64,000 bases of DNA. It comes from Alishewanella jeotgali KCTC 22429 (GTDB taxonomy: Bacteria > Pseudomonadota > Gammaproteobacteria > Enterobacterales > Alteromonadaceae). A program made the translations under genes and the position numbers. Positions 54,672-64,000 of this stretch are shown one piece after another (positions within the stretch are counted from its first letter, which is position 1; the number at the start of each line of letters is the position of its first letter). The DNA is taken from positions 1 through 64,000 of the forward strand of contig NZ_AHTH01000028.1 of the NCBI RefSeq assembly GCF_000245735.1. Reading direction: 5' to 3'. A model generated the notes under the pieces. That model made no database searches and was not told where the DNA came from. It was given only the letters and a program-made list of their open reading frames with translations.

Positions 54672-55675
54672 TTTAGCCACGGCTGCGAGTACCAGTAAAA
54701 ATAGCCTTTTTTACTCAGCGACGGCGCAGTGCAATTGTAGCGGCTGCGCCCGCGATTTACTGGCTTACTGGCCCTGACTTCAAAGGTATTGTCATCTAAC
54801 CAGGTTGGCTCCAGGACCTCAGAGCCGGCAAAGCAGCGCAACTGCTGCTTACGGAAATCTTCAATCTTCAGTTGCAGGCGTAAGGTTGGCGGATTGCTAC
54901 TAATCACTTGGTCGGCAGACAGATAGCCGGTGATTGGAAAGGCCAAAGTTCGTAACTTTTGCCCCAGATCTTTCAAATCCGCATACTGACCGGCCGCGGG
55001 ATAACGGGGGATGCGGGTGAGTTTCGTCAGCGGCCCGATGGCACCGGATTGCTGACCAATGCCAATAAAGCCCAGTTCCGTTACTAGTTGTTCCAGCGGG
55101 GCGCTAAATTCACCATAGGGGTAGGCCAGCCACTGATGACTCTGACCGGTTTCTTCCTTGATCCGCCGCTCGGCATCCAGAATAGTCTGGCGCATCCGTT
55201 TTAACCAGTCGGCTTCAGATTCGCCCTTTTCCGGTCTGGCCATATGCTCATGCCACATGGCGTGGTTGGCAACCAGAACGCCATCGTCTGACATTTGTTT
55301 AATTTGTTGCCAGCTCATTACCGGACCGGTGCGTTTATCAATATCTCCCGGGCTGATAAAGATGGTGTAGGGATAGCCGAATTCCTGCAGGATCGGGTGC
55401 GCAGTGGTGTAATTATTTTCATAGCTATCATCAAAGGTGATCACTACCGCGTTATCAGCAATGGGCTTGCCGCTTTTTAGCTGGTCTATCAGTACGTCGA
55501 GGCCGATGACCTGAAAATTATTATCACGCAGATACTGCAGATGGCCGCGAAATTCAGCGGGGGTGACAGAGCTGACTCTGGGGGTATCCTCGGCAACATG
55601 GTGATAGATCAGCATCACGGCCGCAGAGGCGGGCAAACTCAGGCTTAATAAACAGCAAAACAGCAAAGCGCGCAT
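54668..55675 (-). CDS. Polysaccharide deacetylase-family protein
   Basis: The 335-residue secreted or lipid-side protein has a signal peptide (RALLFCCLLSLSLPASA) and a NodB domain. Motif 1 is VVITFDDSYENN (about 75) and the metal motif is NHAMWHEH (about 137). This resembles the N-terminal half of PgaB-like deacetylases acting on N-acetyl sugars of cell-wall or exopolysaccharide. The C-terminal 90 residues (ISSNPPTLRLQLKIEDF onward) form an extra beta domain. ATG 55675 has GGAG 7 nt upstream. Confidence 0.88.
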   Translation of the reverse strand: MRALLFCCLLSLSLPASAAVMLIYHHVAEDTPRVSSVTPAEFRGHLQYLRDNNFQVIGLDVLIDQLKSGKPIADNAVVITFDDSYENNYTTAHPILQEFGYPYTIFISPGDIDKRTGPVMSWQQIKQMSDDGVLVANHAMWHEHMARPEKGESEADWLKRMRQTILDAERRIKEETGQSHQWLAYPYGEFSAPLEQLVTELGFIGIGQQSGAIGPLTKLTRIPRYPAAGQYADLKDLGQKLRTLAFPITGYLSADQVISSNPPTLRLQLKIEDFRKQQLRCFAGSEVLEPTWLDDNTFEVRASKPVNRGRSRYNCTAPSLSKKGYFYWYSQPWLN

Positions 55676-55779
55676 AACAGCACTCCAAACACCACTCCAA
55701 AAAAACCGAAGACGGCCAGAAAGGCCGCTGTCGGCTGCGCCCAAAGGCCGCCGACCAATCCGAGAGCATGTTATAGCAT

Positions 55780-55797
55780 AAAAAGCGCTGGCTTTTT
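55780..55797 (-). terminator. Intrinsic terminator after nfuA
   Basis: AAAAAGC (55780-55786) pairs with GCTTTTT (55791-55797) with a 4-nt loop. On the minus strand it overlaps the nfuA stop and is followed by T residues. Confidence 0.75.
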
Positions 55798-56374
55798 AGT
55801 AGTAAGAGTGCTCGCCACGTTGATGCTCAGTGATATCTTTCACACCGGCCAGCTCACCACTAAAGCGATTTAACAGCTCTTTTTCAATCCCTTCTTTTAG
55901 GGTCAGGTCAACCTGGGAGCAACCATTACAACCGCCGCCAAACTGCAGTACTGCAACACCTGACTCGGTAATTTCCATCACGCTGACCCGGCCACCATGG
56001 TTAGCCAGTTGCGGGTTGATCTCGCTGTCAATCACATACTGCACCCGCTCCATCAACGGGGCATTGTCACTCACCTTGCGTACTTTGGCATTCGGCGCTT
56101 TTAGGGTCAGCTGTGAACCCATCTGATCGGTGACAAAATCGATTTCAGCGTCCACCAAAAACGGCTTACTTTCTTCATCAACGATGGCATCAAAGCCGTT
56201 AAAAGGTAAGCGGATATCGGTTTCTTCTACCGCATCAGCCGGGCAGTAAGATACGCCACATTCCGCCTGGGCCGTGCCCGGATTGACCACGAACACCCGG
56301 ATATGAGTGCCGGCCGCTTGCTTCTCCAGCAATTTGGCAAAGTGTGCCTGAGCCTGTTCTGAAATCGTAATCAT
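55796..56374 (-). CDS. nfuA: Fe/S biogenesis protein NfuA
   Basis: The 192-residue scaffold protein delivers 4Fe-4S clusters, especially under oxidative or iron stress. A degenerate A-type N-terminal domain (about 1-95) lacks the three cysteines, and the C-terminal Nfu domain carries the cluster motif [14 protein letters not shown] (about 148). Sequence and length (191 in E. coli) match. In E. coli nfuA is next to the comF-like gntX and bioH; here the M14 peptidase gene separates them. Confidence 0.98.
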   Translation of the reverse strand: MITISEQAQAHFAKLLEKQAAGTHIRVFVVNPGTAQAECGVSYCPADAVEETDIRLPFNGFDAIVDEESKPFLVDAEIDFVTDQMGSQLTLKAPNAKVRKVSDNAPLMERVQYVIDSEINPQLANHGGRVSVMEITESGVAVLQFGGGCNGCSQVDLTLKEGIEKELLNRFSGELAGVKDITEHQRGEHSYY

Positions 56375-56499
56375 CGTAGTACCTGACTAAATTACTAGGT
56401 TATGTTGCTATCATACTCTTCCTACCTGTCTGATGCCAGCCCTGCTTGAGTTTTGTGGCAGTTTCTGGCTAACTTAGCCGCGAGTCTGGGGAGACAATA

Positions 56500-59046
56500 A
56501 TGAAAAAAATGTTAGGCATCATCCTGCTCTGCAGTATCTGGCAGGTGCAGGCAAGTTATTTTGACGAGCCGGTGGCGACTGAGGTACCGGCACCCGAGCA
56601 GGTGCTCGGATTTCCGGTGGGCGAATGGCATGCCAGGCATGACCAGATCCAGCGTTATTTCGAGGTACTCGCTGCCCAGTCGCCGCGGGCCGAGCTGGAA
56701 GTGATTGGCAGCAGTCATGAGCAAAGGCCATTACTGCAGCTGGTGGTGTCGGCGCCGGAAAATCTGGCGCGGTTAGAACAAATCCGCAGCCAGCATCTGG
56801 CACAGGTGCGGGGCAGCCGGGCGGTAAGTGATGACAGCCCGGTGATTATCTGGTTGGGTTACGGCGTGCACGGTAATGAACCCAGTGCCGCTAATGCAGC
56901 GCTGGTACTGGCACACTATCTGACAGCCAGTAATAGCCCGGAAGTACAGCAATGGCTGCGTCAGGCGGTGATCCTGATCCAGCCGAGTATGAACCCGGAC
57001 GGACACGATCGCTTTGCGTTGTGGGCCAATATGCATCGCGGCAAAACACCGGTGGCCGATCCGCAACATCGTGAACATATTGAACCCTGGCCGAATGGCC
57101 GGCCCAATCATTACTGGTTTGATTTAAACCGTGACTGGTTGCTGCTGCAACATCCGGAAAGTCAGGCGCGGATCGCACAGTTTCATAAATGGCAACCGAA
57201 TGTGGTCGGCGATTTCCATGAAATGGGCACTAATTCCAGCTATTTCTTTCAGCCTGGGATCCCCAGCCGTAACTATCCGCTGACCCCGGAGCGCAATTTT
57301 GAATTGACCCGGATCCTGGCCGGCTTTCATGCTCAGGCCTTTGATCAGCGCGGCCAGCTGTATTACACCGAAGAAAGTTTTGATGATTTCTATGTCGGTA
57401 AAGGCTCTACCTATCCGGATGTTACCGGTAGTGTTGGTATCTTGTTCGAGCAGGCTAGCAGCCGCGGTCATGCTCAGGAGTCGATCAATGGCCTGCTAAC
57501 CTTCGCCGCAACGATCAAAAACCAGTTTGATGCGTCGCTGTCTACTATCCGTGGTAGTGTCGCTAACCGACAGGCGTTACTCAGTTATCAACAAGAATTC
57601 TTTCAATCTGCGGCGCAACAGGCCCGCGCCGAGCGGACTAAGGGCTATATTCTGACTGAGAGTCAGGATCGCAGCCGGTTGGAGGCACTGTTACAACTGT
57701 TGAGTCAGCATCAGATTGCGGTCTATCCGTTAACGGCTGACTGGCAATACGAACAAAGCACTTTCCGCGCCGGTCAGAGTTACTATGTGCCGCTGCAGCA
57801 AACACAATACCGGCTGTTAAAAGCGGCCTTTAGCACGGAAAAAAGCTTTAATGACAACACCTTCTATGATGTTTCGGCCTGGACCTTACCCTATGCCTAT
57901 AATATCGATTTTGTGGCGGTGAACCGCGAACCCGGTCGCGCGGCAGCAGAGCAGCCGTGGCAGGCTCAACCCAGAGCCCGTAGTCAGACGATGCAGGCCG
58001 GTGGTTATGCCTATGTGCTGGGCTGGCAGGATCAGTTATCGCCGGTAATGCTGCAGGCGATGTTGGAAGAAGGGCTGATTGTCAGAGCGGCGCTGGGTGA
58101 CTTTACCGGTAGTACACCGCAGGGTTCGCGTAGTTTCCGCGCTGGCGCTATGGTGGTCGCTGCCGGTTTACAGCAACATGCTGACTGGTTCTTCCGTTTG
58201 CAGCGACTGCAGGAGCGCTTTAACTTGCCTGTTCATACCCTGACCACCGGTTTAACCAGCCGCGGCAGTGATCTGGGTAGCCATAATTTTACACCGGTGC
58301 GTTTGCCTCAGGTATTGGTGCTGGCGGGTCCTGGTGTCAACTCGACTGAAGCCGGCGAACTCTGGTACAACCTGGAGCGGTTAGCCGGCATCTCTCCCAG
58401 CATGGCAGAGCCGGATCGTTTGTCCCGGCTTAACCTGAGCCGCTACACCCATATTTTATTACCAGATGGCGATTATCGCAGCTGGAAAGAGAGTGAAATA
58501 ACCAAGTTACGGCAGTGGGTACAGCAAGGTGGTGTGTTGTGGGGGCAGAAGCGCGGTGCAGCCTGGTTGGTGGATGCCAAGCTGTTGCAAGCCGGAGTCT
58601 GGACAGTACAGGACATGAACCAACTGATCCCACAACATGATTTACGCTACGCCGATCGCGAAAAACTGGGCGGTCAGCAACGGATCGCCGGTGCCATTTT
58701 CAGTGCTGAGCTGGATCTGAGCCACCCGCTGACCTTTGGCATACCGCGGCGCGACTTACCGTTGTTTAAAAACAGCACCTTGTTGTTACAGCCCAGCCAG
58801 GCGCCCTTTGTCAATGTCGCAACTTATAGTGCCCAGCCGCACCTGGCTGGCTATGCTGCTGCCGAGTTTATTCCCCGTATTGCGCAGGGCGCGGCCTTAG
58901 TGGCGCATAATCTCGGGCAGGGCCGGGTGATTGGCATGAGCGATAACCCGGTATTTCGCGGTTACTTTAAAGGCTCCAGTCGCTTGCTGATTAATGCGCT
59001 GTATTTAAGCCATGGCTTTAATGCCAGCGTTCAGGCTGAGGAGTGA
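56500..59046 (+). CDS. Secreted M14-family zinc carboxypeptidase
   Basis: The 848-residue protein has a signal peptide (MLGIILLCSIWQVQAS), then a metallocarboxypeptidase domain. Zinc ligands are in YGVHGNEPSAANAA (HxxE, about 127) and DFHEMGTNSSYFF (about 238). The catalytic glutamate is probably in GILFEQASSRGH (about 317). About 500 further residues form two or more beta-rich domains, one with a glutamine-amidotransferase-like stretch (VLVLAGPGVNSTE to HILLPDGDY). It likely degrades extracellular proteins or peptides. It overlaps comF by 16 bp at the 3' end. Confidence 0.9.
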   Translation: MKKMLGIILLCSIWQVQASYFDEPVATEVPAPEQVLGFPVGEWHARHDQIQRYFEVLAAQSPRAELEVIGSSHEQRPLLQLVVSAPENLARLEQIRSQHLAQVRGSRAVSDDSPVIIWLGYGVHGNEPSAANAALVLAHYLTASNSPEVQQWLRQAVILIQPSMNPDGHDRFALWANMHRGKTPVADPQHREHIEPWPNGRPNHYWFDLNRDWLLLQHPESQARIAQFHKWQPNVVGDFHEMGTNSSYFFQPGIPSRNYPLTPERNFELTRILAGFHAQAFDQRGQLYYTEESFDDFYVGKGSTYPDVTGSVGILFEQASSRGHAQESINGLLTFAATIKNQFDASLSTIRGSVANRQALLSYQQEFFQSAAQQARAERTKGYILTESQDRSRLEALLQLLSQHQIAVYPLTADWQYEQSTFRAGQSYYVPLQQTQYRLLKAAFSTEKSFNDNTFYDVSAWTLPYAYNIDFVAVNREPGRAAAEQPWQAQPRARSQTMQAGGYAYVLGWQDQLSPVMLQAMLEEGLIVRAALGDFTGSTPQGSRSFRAGAMVVAAGLQQHADWFFRLQRLQERFNLPVHTLTTGLTSRGSDLGSHNFTPVRLPQVLVLAGPGVNSTEAGELWYNLERLAGISPSMAEPDRLSRLNLSRYTHILLPDGDYRSWKESEITKLRQWVQQGGVLWGQKRGAAWLVDAKLLQAGVWTVQDMNQLIPQHDLRYADREKLGGQQRIAGAIFSAELDLSHPLTFGIPRRDLPLFKNSTLLLQPSQAPFVNVATYSAQPHLAGYAAAEFIPRIAQGAALVAHNLGQGRVIGMSDNPVFRGYFKGSSRLLINALYLSHGFNASVQAEE

Positions 59047-59747
59047 GCCGAGGCTGGCGTTACCGCCAGCGTCCACAGACTAAGTTCTGTCACCCCGGCG
59101 GCTCGCAGCAGCTGTGCTAACTGATTGGCGGTGCTGCCGGTGGTGACGACATCATCGATCAGTGCCAGTTTTGGTGGTAGTTGCGTATCAATTAAGCGAA
59201 ATGCCTGCCGCAGGTTAGCTAAACGTTGTTGGCGGTTCAGGCCCTGCTGCGGCGCCGTGGTGCGACAGCGCTGCAGGCAGTGTAGCAGCGGGATGCCCAG
59301 GCTTTTGGCGGCGCTTTCGGCAAGAACTCTGGCCTGGTTAAAGCCTCGTTGCCGCTCGCGAGCTGGCGCCATCGGCACATAAACCAGTGCCTGTGGTAAC
59401 GGCTGGCTTTGTTGATATCGCTGCAACAACGCGCAAAATTCCTGCTGCAGTAAAGCGCCGGCATACGGATCCTGTTGATATTTCCAACGGCTGATCCAGT
59501 GTTGATAGGGCTGTTGATACCAGCCTAAACTGAGCAGGCGGTCAAACTGGCACTGCGGCAGCCCTTGTTGCACAGCAGGTAAGAACAACAGGTTAAAATG
59601 ACACAGCTGATACGGAAACTGCGGCAGCGCGCTGCGGCAAGCCTGACACAGCATAAAATGATGATGGATTACCGGCAGGCTGCACCATAAGCAGGGTGAG
59701 GGCAACAGCCGTTGCCAGCCGGCACGCAACAGGTTGAGTAGATCCAT
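59031..59747 (-). CDS. ComF/GntX-family phosphoribosyltransferase-like protein
   Basis: The 238-residue protein has an N-terminal zinc-like cysteine cluster (CLWCSLPV and LCQACRSA, about 19-40) and a phosphoribosyltransferase domain with the PRPP loop LALIDDVVTTGSTANQL (about 190). ComF proteins are required for DNA uptake in naturally competent bacteria; the E. coli homologue GntX helps use DNA as a carbon source. It is divergent from bioH, as gntX is in E. coli. Confidence 0.92.
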   Translation of the reverse strand: MDLLNLLRAGWQRLLPSPCLWCSLPVIHHHFMLCQACRSALPQFPYQLCHFNLLFLPAVQQGLPQCQFDRLLSLGWYQQPYQHWISRWKYQQDPYAGALLQQEFCALLQRYQQSQPLPQALVYVPMAPARERQRGFNQARVLAESAAKSLGIPLLHCLQRCRTTAPQQGLNRQQRLANLRQAFRLIDTQLPPKLALIDDVVTTGSTANQLAQLLRAAGVTELSLWTLAVTPASAHSSA

Positions 59748-59777
59748 TTTGTTACCCTATATTAACATAAGCAGAGT

Positions 59778-60533
59778 ATGGCAGAACACAGCACAACCGC
59801 CAAACCAACACTGGTACTGTTACATGGCTGGGGCTTAAATCAGGGCGTCTGGTCCGAAGTCCAGCTACAACTGGCTGGCGATTTTCAGGTCTTGGCGTTG
59901 GATCTGCCCGGTTTTGGCCTGAGCCGACAGTTTCCGCCTGCTTACCGTCTGGATGAGGTGCTGTCCCAGCTTGCTGCGCAGCTGCCAGAGCAAAGTTATC
60001 TTTGTGGTTGGTCGCTGGGCGGTTTGCTGGCCATTGCGTTGGCCGCGACCTATCCGGACAAGGTTAAGCAACTGGCGCTGGTGGCTGCGACGCCGAAATT
60101 TCTGGCGACAGATGACTGGCCCGGGATGCGCGCCGAAGTGATGCAGCAGTTTGCCAGTGCCCTGAGCCAGAATTTGCCGCAAACGATTCAGCGTTTTCTG
60201 GCGATCCAGGCGCTGGGCTCAGAGCATGCCAAGCAGGATATTCTGAAGTTACGCGACAGTATTGCCCACTTTCCGGAGGCACAACCCCAGGCCGTAGTGC
60301 AGGCGTTAACCCTGCTGGCAGACACTGACCTGAGACAACAGTTTGCCGCGCTAACTCAACCGGTAGTGGGCTGTTATGGCCGGCTTGATTCGCTGGTACC
60401 AGTGGCAGTGCTGCCTTTGTTACAGCAATTGCAGCCTGCGGCAAAACTGACGGTACTGGCCAAAGCCTCGCATGCACCCTTTATTTCTCATCCGGGCGAG
60501 TTCTGTCAGTGGCTGCGTAGCGCACTGCAATAA
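59778..60533 (+). CDS. bioH: Pimeloyl-ACP methyl ester carboxylesterase
   Basis: The 251-residue alpha/beta hydrolase removes the methyl group from pimeloyl-ACP methyl ester to release pimeloyl-ACP for biotin synthesis. The nucleophile is in CGWSLGGLLA (about 73-82). The acid is in YGRLDSLVPV (about 200) and the histidine in ASHAPFISHP (about 228). It follows E. coli BioH in sequence and neighbourhood. bioC and the bioBFD genes are not in the window. Confidence 0.95.
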   Translation: MAEHSTTAKPTLVLLHGWGLNQGVWSEVQLQLAGDFQVLALDLPGFGLSRQFPPAYRLDEVLSQLAAQLPEQSYLCGWSLGGLLAIALAATYPDKVKQLALVAATPKFLATDDWPGMRAEVMQQFASALSQNLPQTIQRFLAIQALGSEHAKQDILKLRDSIAHFPEAQPQAVVQALTLLADTDLRQQFAALTQPVVGCYGRLDSLVPVAVLPLLQQLQPAAKLTVLAKASHAPFISHPGEFCQWLRSALQ

Positions 60534-60646
60534 AATACTTAGTGGGCAGAAGCGGTTAGTGCTTATGATAGCCTTTGCTTTCTTTTTTGCCGAAACTGTT
60601 CGATAATTAAGCAGTCTAACAGCAAGTGAATAAAGAGGGCTTGGTT

Positions 60647-60967
60647 ATGCAAATTCAGTCTGCCTTTAGTGCCGGCATGCAAGGTTTGCAGCGCGCGTCC
60701 AATGCGATTAGCGAAGAAACGCTGAATATCAACCGACAGACAACCCAGAGCCGGCAACAGGACCAGCAGGTAGCGGCTGCTGCTGCACAGCAGACGGCTA
60801 ATCCGACGCCTACTAATGCTGCAGCCGAGCCGAACCGTGCCGCCGGCACCGATACCACTCAATCACTGGTGCGTCTGGAACAACAGGAATTGCTGGCTCA
60901 GGCCAATGTCCGGAGTTTGCGCACAGCCGATGAAATGCTCGGTAATATTATTGATATCCGGGTCTGA
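60647..60967 (+). CDS. Small protein with flagellar rod/hook-like C-terminus
   Basis: The 106-residue protein starts MQIQSAFSAGMQGLQRASNA. A low-complexity Gln/Ala stretch (about 33-62) follows. The C-terminus ANVRSLRTADEMLGNIIDIRV matches the end of flagellar rod, hook and FlgC-like proteins, which fold with the N-terminal helix. No flagellar gene is nearby. ATG 60647 has GAGGG upstream. The next gene begins 5 bp later, so the two are cotranscribed and may function together. Role is unknown. Confidence 0.72.
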   Translation: MQIQSAFSAGMQGLQRASNAISEETLNINRQTTQSRQQDQQVAAAAAQQTANPTPTNAAAEPNRAAGTDTTQSLVRLEQQELLAQANVRSLRTADEMLGNIIDIRV

Positions 60968-60972
60968 TTGCG

Positions 60973-61845
60973 ATGCAAATCACCTCCTATTACCCCAACG
61001 TCAGCATTAACACCGCGAATCCGGCCACGGAGCAGGCGCGGCGTGATATGCAGCGGCGTGAGCCGATTGAGCCGGTAAAGGAGTTGGAAAAAGGTGCCGC
61101 TGAGCGGCCGCTGGCGACAGATGATCGGCAACGAGGTGCTGCGAATAGTAGCGCGAATGTTACGCTGTATGATGCCAATGGTAAGGAAACCGAGACGCAG
61201 CAAGCGATAACAGGTGAGCAGGGTGAGCGCGGCGAGCAGGAAGAAAAGCAAGAGTCCGGGCAACAGTCGGAACAAGAACAACAACAGCAACAGGCCGAGC
61301 AGCGGGAAATTCGCGAACTGCAGGCGCGTGATCAGGAAGTCCGGGCGCATGAGCAGGCCCATGCCATTGTCGGGGGCCGTTATGCCAGCGCGCCCAGTTA
61401 CGACTATCAACAAGGCCCTGACGGTAAACGCTATGCCGTAGGTGGCGAGGTGCAAATTGATCTGGCACCGGTACCGGGTGATCCGGCGGCGACGGTTCAG
61501 AAAATGCAGCAGGTCAAGGCGGCGGCACTGGCACCGGCCGAACCCTCAGCAGCTGATCGTAGCATCGCGGCGGAGGCAGGTCAGCGTCTACTGCAAGCTC
61601 AGGCTGAGCTTATTGCCGAGAAAGCGCCGCTCGCTAATGTCGCAGCCAGCGATAGCAGCATGGCTGAGGAAGGTTCTACAGCAACTGAGTCACAGCTTAC
61701 CCAGGCTGAGGCAGCCGATATTGTTTTACCTCAGCGCGAACGACTGGAATGGCAGGCGCTTATGGCCAGACGCAGCCAGGTGATTGAGAATTTCTATCAG
61801 CTGGCAACTGAACCGGCACAGCGGCCATTACGGCAGCAGGTTTAA
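60973..61845 (+). CDS. SprA-related putative metalloprotease
   Basis: The 290-residue protein has an N-terminal half rich in Glu, Gln and Arg, with low complexity (EEKQESGQQSEQEQQQQQAEQ split about 90-115). A conserved core follows: VRAHEQAHAIVGG (about 126-138, an HExxH-type site) and SYDYQQGPDGKRYAVGGEVQIDL. This core is the SprA-related family, annotated as putative metalloprotease (CJM1_0395 type). No signal peptide is evident. The rest (about 180-290) is helical and Ala-rich. It is coupled to the rod-like small gene upstream. Confidence 0.82.
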   Translation: MQITSYYPNVSINTANPATEQARRDMQRREPIEPVKELEKGAAERPLATDDRQRGAANSSANVTLYDANGKETETQQAITGEQGERGEQEEKQESGQQSEQEQQQQQAEQREIRELQARDQEVRAHEQAHAIVGGRYASAPSYDYQQGPDGKRYAVGGEVQIDLAPVPGDPAATVQKMQQVKAAALAPAEPSAADRSIAAEAGQRLLQAQAELIAEKAPLANVAASDSSMAEEGSTATESQLTQAEAADIVLPQRERLEWQALMARRSQVIENFYQLATEPAQRPLRQQV

Positions 61846-61892
61846 TCTGCTCGCAGCCGCCGCAATCCCGGTTTCTCCTGCGAATATTTACC

Positions 61893-64000
61893 CTACTTTT
61901 TAAATTTCGCTAAGGCAGCCGCTAACGCATTACCCATGGCCGCATTGCCTTGTTCCTGTTTTGCCGTCTGGCTGGCTTTATTGCTGCCCGAGCTGCGCTC
62001 TGGCCGACCCTTACCAGCAGTCGAAACATTACTGTCGCCGTTGCTGCGGGCCTGTTCATCCATCCGCATGGTCAGGGCGATGCGTTTTCTGGCCTGATCG
62101 ACTTCCAATACTTTCACTTTAACAATATCGCCGGCTTTGACCACCTGATGCGGATCGCTGACAAACTTATCGGCCAGCGAGGAGATATGGACCAGGCCAT
62201 CCTGATGCACGCCGATATCAACAAAGGCACCAAAGTTGGTGACGTTAGTGACCACCCCTTCCAACAACATGCCGGGTTTGAGATCGGCCAGGGTTTCCAC
62301 CCCGTCTTTAAAGTTGGCCATCTGGAATTCCGGTCTTGGATCACGCCCGGGTTTATCCAGTTCTTTTAGAATGTCGGCGATAGTCAATAAGCCAAAATGG
62401 TCATCGACAAATTGCTGGGCATCGATTTGTTTCAGGAAGCTGCTGTTGCCAATCAGCTGCTCGACACTTTTCTGATGCGCGGCAACAATTTTCTCGACCA
62501 GTGGGTAGGCTTCGGGGTGCACACCCGAGGCATCCAGTGGGTTAGTGCCGTTATTAATGCGTAAAAAGCCGGCGGCCTGCTCATAGGCTTTCGGCCCCAG
62601 ACGCGGTACCTTTAACAACTGGCTGCGACTGGTAAAGCGGCCATGTTGATCGCGATACTGCACAATATTTTGTGCCAGCGTTTTGTTCAGGCCGGCCACT
62701 CGGGCCAGTAATGCCGCTGAAGCGGTATTCAAATCGACACCGACGGCGTTGACGCAGTCTTCTACTACGGCATCCAGCGATTTGGTTAGTAAGCTCTGGT
62801 TCACATCATGCTGATACTGGCCAACGCCAATGGCTTTAGGTTCAATTTTTACCAGCTCGGCCAACGGGTCCTGTAAGCGGCGGCCAATCGAGACGGCGCC
62901 GCGCAATGATACATCAAGGTCCGGAAATTCCAGTGCCGCCAACTCCGATGCCGAATATACTGAGGCGCCTGCTTCGGACACCATCACCTTGCTGATCCGT
63001 TGACCGGGCAGTGTCTTAATCACCTCAGCGGCCAGTTTATCGGTCTCCCGCGAGGCGGTGCCATTGCCAACCGCAATCAGCTCAATCTGGTAGGCTTTGC
63101 ACAAGGCCGACAGCACCTGAACAGATTTATCCCATTGATTCTGGGGCGCATGCGGGTAAATGGTGGTGTGATTTAACAGCTTACCGGTTTCATCAATGGC
63201 CGTGACCTTTACACCGGTACGCAGTCCGGGGTCCAGCGCCAGAGTCGGGCGCATGCCGGCTGGCGCTGCCATCAGCAAATCTTTCAGGTTACGGGCGAAT
63301 ACCCTGATCGCCTCGGCTTCGGCCCGTTCCCGCAGTTCGCTCAATAAATCATTTTCCAGATGCAGCTGTAGCTTTACCTTCCAGGTCCACTGTACAACGG
63401 TGCGCAGGAAGGCATCGGCCGGCCGGTCCAACTGCCGGATCTGAAATTGCTCAGCGACCATTTGTTCACAGACGGCGTGTGGTTGTTCACTCAGTTCAGG
63501 CAGTAACTGCAGGTTAAGTATGCCTTCGTTGCGCCCCCGGAACATGGCCAGCGCCCGGTGCGAAGGCACCTGTTTCAGCGCTTCGCTGTGTTCAAAGTAG
63601 TCGCTGAACTTGGCACCTTCCTGCTCTTTGCCGGCAACAACCCGGCTTTGCAGCACGGCATGCTGACTCAGATGGGCGCGCAAGCGCGCCAACAAGTCAG
63701 CGTCTTCGGCAAATTGCTCCATCAGAATATATTTGGCGCCTTCTAATACGACTTTGACATCGGCATAACCGGCCTCAGCGTTCAGATAGGATAGTGCTTC
63801 CTGTTCCGGTTGCCGCGTTGGTTCTGAGAGCAACAGCAGAGCCAGTGGCTGAATGCCGGCTTCAATCGCCAACTGGCCCTTGGTCCGCCTTTTGGTTTTG
63901 TAAGGCAAATACAAATCTTCGAGTCGGGTTTTATTATCCGCGGCACGAATTTGTTGTTCCAGTTCGGCTGTGAGTTTACCCTGATCGGCGATGGTGTTTA
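61893..64000 (-). CDS. tex: Transcription accessory protein Tex (5' end beyond window)
   Basis: About 701 codons of the gene are visible. The frame stays open to the right edge (NTIADQGKL then [17 protein letters not shown]), so roughly 70 N-terminal residues are outside. Tex is an RNA-binding protein with a YqgF-like nuclease fold ([12 protein letters not shown]), a helix-hairpin-helix region ([17 protein letters not shown]) and a C-terminal S1 domain ([29 protein letters not shown] split). It affects transcription and virulence gene expression. The C-terminal tail is S/N/Q-rich. The TTG at 63914 is not the real start. Confidence 0.97.
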   Translation of the reverse strand, partial: NTIADQGKLTAELEQQIRAADNKTRLEDLYLPYKTKRRTKGQLAIEAGIQPLALLLLSEPTRQPEQEALSYLNAEAGYADVKVVLEGAKYILMEQFAEDADLLARLRAHLSQHAVLQSRVVAGKEQEGAKFSDYFEHSEALKQVPSHRALAMFRGRNEGILNLQLLPELSEQPHAVCEQMVAEQFQIRQLDRPADAFLRTVVQWTWKVKLQLHLENDLLSELRERAEAEAIRVFARNLKDLLMAAPAGMRPTLALDPGLRTGVKVTAIDETGKLLNHTTIYPHAPQNQWDKSVQVLSALCKAYQIELIAVGNGTASRETDKLAAEVIKTLPGQRISKVMVSEAGASVYSASELAALEFPDLDVSLRGAVSIGRRLQDPLAELVKIEPKAIGVGQYQHDVNQSLLTKSLDAVVEDCVNAVGVDLNTASAALLARVAGLNKTLAQNIVQYRDQHGRFTSRSQLLKVPRLGPKAYEQAAGFLRINNGTNPLDASGVHPEAYPLVEKIVAAHQKSVEQLIGNSSFLKQIDAQQFVDDHFGLLTIADILKELDKPGRDPRPEFQMANFKDGVETLADLKPGMLLEGVVTNVTNFGAFVDIGVHQDGLVHISSLADKFVSDPHQVVKAGDIVKVKVLEVDQARKRIALTMRMDEQARSNGDSNVSTAGKGRPERSSGSNKASQTAKQEQGNAAMGNALAAALAKFKK

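Noticed and set aside
63196..63914. TTG at 63914 as the start of tex
   Set aside because: Sequence upstream to the window edge continues the Tex family sequence in frame, so the gene is cut by the window.

Overview
The window is typical chromosomal DNA of a gammaproteobacterium. Gene order (ubiE-ubiJ-ubiB-tatABC-tatD-hemB; rho-trxA opposite rhlB-gppA; plsB opposite lexA; an aa3-type cytochrome oxidase cluster; comF/bioH/nfuA close together) and protein sequences that follow E. coli closely but not identically point to the Alteromonadales. A relative of Rheinheimera, Alishewanella or Arsukibacterium is my best guess; this is inferred from memory of family sequences, not from a search. No rRNA, tRNA, CRISPR array, prophage or recognisable transposase gene was seen.

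Layout. 0-6 kb: TonB-dependent receptor, opposite a DsbD-type thiol reductase and a secreted redoxin; a periplasmic binding protein. 6.1-11.2 kb: a five-gene ABC exporter operon with one ATPase, one MacB/FtsX-type permease and three different HlyD-like adaptors. 11.3-22.7 kb: the methionine salvage pathway in two divergent units, mtnK/mtnA and mtnBCD/mtnE-mtnU. Each divergent promoter carries MetJ-box-like sequence. The two halves are separated by a SIMPL-domain gene and a variable block (14.4-17.6 kb). That block holds a nine-copy pentanucleotide repeat, a 69-aa membrane protein, an atypical signal peptidase I, a hipBA toxin-antitoxin pair between 64-bp direct repeats, a likely small RNA, and then a LysR gene. 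22.8-26.7 kb: MFS transporter, cytidine deaminase, thymidine phosphorylase, a binding-protein-like gene.

26.7-46.2 kb is housekeeping: rho, trxA, rhlB, gppA, hemB, tatD, tatCBA, ubiB, ubiJ, ubiE, a diguanylate cyclase, a DUF885 lipoprotein, an EVE-domain protein, tesB, plsB and lexA with two SOS boxes. 46.5-54.7 kb encodes cytochrome c oxidase and nearly everything needed to build it: subunits II, I and III, the copper factors CtaG and SCO, SURF1, heme A synthesis by CtaA and CtaB, and a small Sco-like protein. 54.7-64 kb: polysaccharide deacetylase, nfuA, a large M14 peptidase, comF, bioH, a small rod-like protein next to a SprA-related metalloprotease, and tex, which runs off the right edge.

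The parts that ordinary annotation would miss are the non-coding signals around the mtn genes and hipBA: MetJ boxes, hipBA operators and promoter, flanking direct repeats, the candidate sRNA and the pentanucleotide repeat. The three-adaptor exporter is the most unusual protein system. All assignments are by eye; no similarity search or folding program was run.
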